Source: CAYFVR01 sp046541515 (GTDB lineage: Bacteria; Desulfobacterota; Desulfobacteria; Desulfobacterales; Desulfococcaceae). Taken from it: a stretch of DNA of 6,374 nt. The notes beneath the pieces were generated by a model. That model worked only from the letters and a program-made list of their open reading frames with translations. It made no database searches and had not been told where the DNA came from. The number at the start of each line of letters is the position of its first letter. Within the stretch, counting starts at the first letter, position 1. Shown in pieces: positions 6,134 to 6,374 of the stretch. The stretch covers positions 1 to 6,374 of the forward strand of contig JBKHDD010000237.1 of the NCBI GenBank assembly GCA_046541515.1. Reading direction: 5' to 3'. A program made the position numbers and the translations under genes.

Positions 6134-6374
6134 TCAATTCCACCATCTTTCGGCGTCCTCAAGGCTTTGAAATTTCACAAAGGCTTGGGTACACGCACGA
6201 ACGTTGGATAAACTTGCGGATCGAACCCTTTTTTCGAGAGATTCGGGAATTGTCCCGAATTTGGATTGCAAAAGAACAAACAGAAGCTCTCTGGCCTCGG
6301 ACTCTCTCGCTTCTCTTTCATGCCTCTCCGCAATGGTCATCATTTCCCTCCTTGCGTTTTCGTCGCCGAGTCGG
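6134..6374 (-). CDS. C-terminal part of an Rpn / PD-(D/E)XK 'putative transposase' family protein (5' end outside window)
   Basis: The minus-strand frame ends with TGA at 6134-6136 and is open to the window edge, so the true start is probably outside. The visible tail runs through MMTIAERHEREARESEAREL, then LLQSKFGTIPESLEKRVRSAS and finally SLEDAERWWN. This matches the usual end of Rpn-type nuclease / DUF4351-like proteins: an 'MTIAE' block, a charged helix, then 'L...rFG.lPe...eri..as...l' and 'sLe...'. The catalytic PD-(D/E)XK part is not visible. Within the frame, an AAGGAGG Shine-Dalgarno (minus strand, 6353-6347) precedes ATG codons at 6343 and 6340, so a separate 69- or 68-residue protein could be made. 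Base composition (about 48% G+C over 6181-6360) is far below its neighbours, suggesting horizontal acquisition. It converges on the tRNA-Val unit. Family assignment is from memory of consensus patterns. Confidence 0.62.
   Translation of the reverse strand, partial: RLGDENARREMMTIAERHEREARESEARELLFVLLQSKFGTIPESLEKRVRSASLSNVRACTQAFVKFQSLEDAERWWN
6340..6353 (-). promoter_or_regulatory. Strong Shine-Dalgarno with tandem ATG inside the Rpn-like frame
   Basis: On the minus strand AAGGAGG (complement of 6347-6353) is followed by GAA and then ATGATG. The second ATG (6340-6338) is 6 bases from the Shine-Dalgarno and the first (6343-6341) only 3. The upstream codons (R L G D E N A R R E) are open and fit a continuing protein, so this may be an internal initiation site. 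It could equally be the sole start if a stop lies just beyond the window. Confidence 0.55.

Noticed and set aside
1..6374. CRISPR array or tandem direct repeats
   Set aside because: No regularly spaced direct repeats seen anywhere on reading through the window.

Overview
The window is a GC-rich chromosomal segment (about 70% G+C where I counted it, around 1561-1620) from a Gram-negative-type bacterium. The gene content is an EtfAB pair, RimO, a long-chain trans-polyprenyl diphosphate synthase and an exported periplasmic protein. Together with the small palindromic repeats and an Rpn-like accessory gene, this would fit a Desulfobacterota-type anaerobe, but that placement is inference and I hold it loosely.

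Layout. Positions 1-233 are non-coding: a strong hairpin with a short T tail near the left edge, then the leader of the first gene. A plus-strand cluster follows: etfB (234-1013), a 193-base spacer packed with inverted repeats, etfA (1207-2172), rimO (2172-3515) and a polyprenyl diphosphate synthase gene (3512-4492). The last three overlap by 1 and 4 bases, so they are almost certainly co-transcribed and translationally coupled. After a 67-base gap comes a 430-residue secreted protein of unknown function (4560-5852). Next is a self-contained tRNA-Val(GAC) unit with promoter, gene with encoded CCA, and a perfect rho-independent terminator (5923-6085). At the right edge a minus-strand gene enters from outside the window (6134-6374). 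It looks like the C-terminal part of an Rpn / PD-(D/E)XK 'putative transposase' family protein, and its base composition is clearly lower (about 48% G+C).

How the genes relate. EtfAB collects electrons from acyl-CoA dehydrogenases and similar flavoenzymes and passes them towards the quinone pool. The polyprenyl synthase makes the kind of isoprenoid tail that quinones carry. RimO modifies ribosomal protein S12 and has no obvious link beyond co-expression.

The two places most worth a second look are the hairpin cluster separating etfB from etfA, and the Rpn-like gene. The latter has a near-perfect ribosome binding site and a double ATG inside an open frame, which resembles the gene-within-a-gene arrangement known from Rpn phage-defence proteins.
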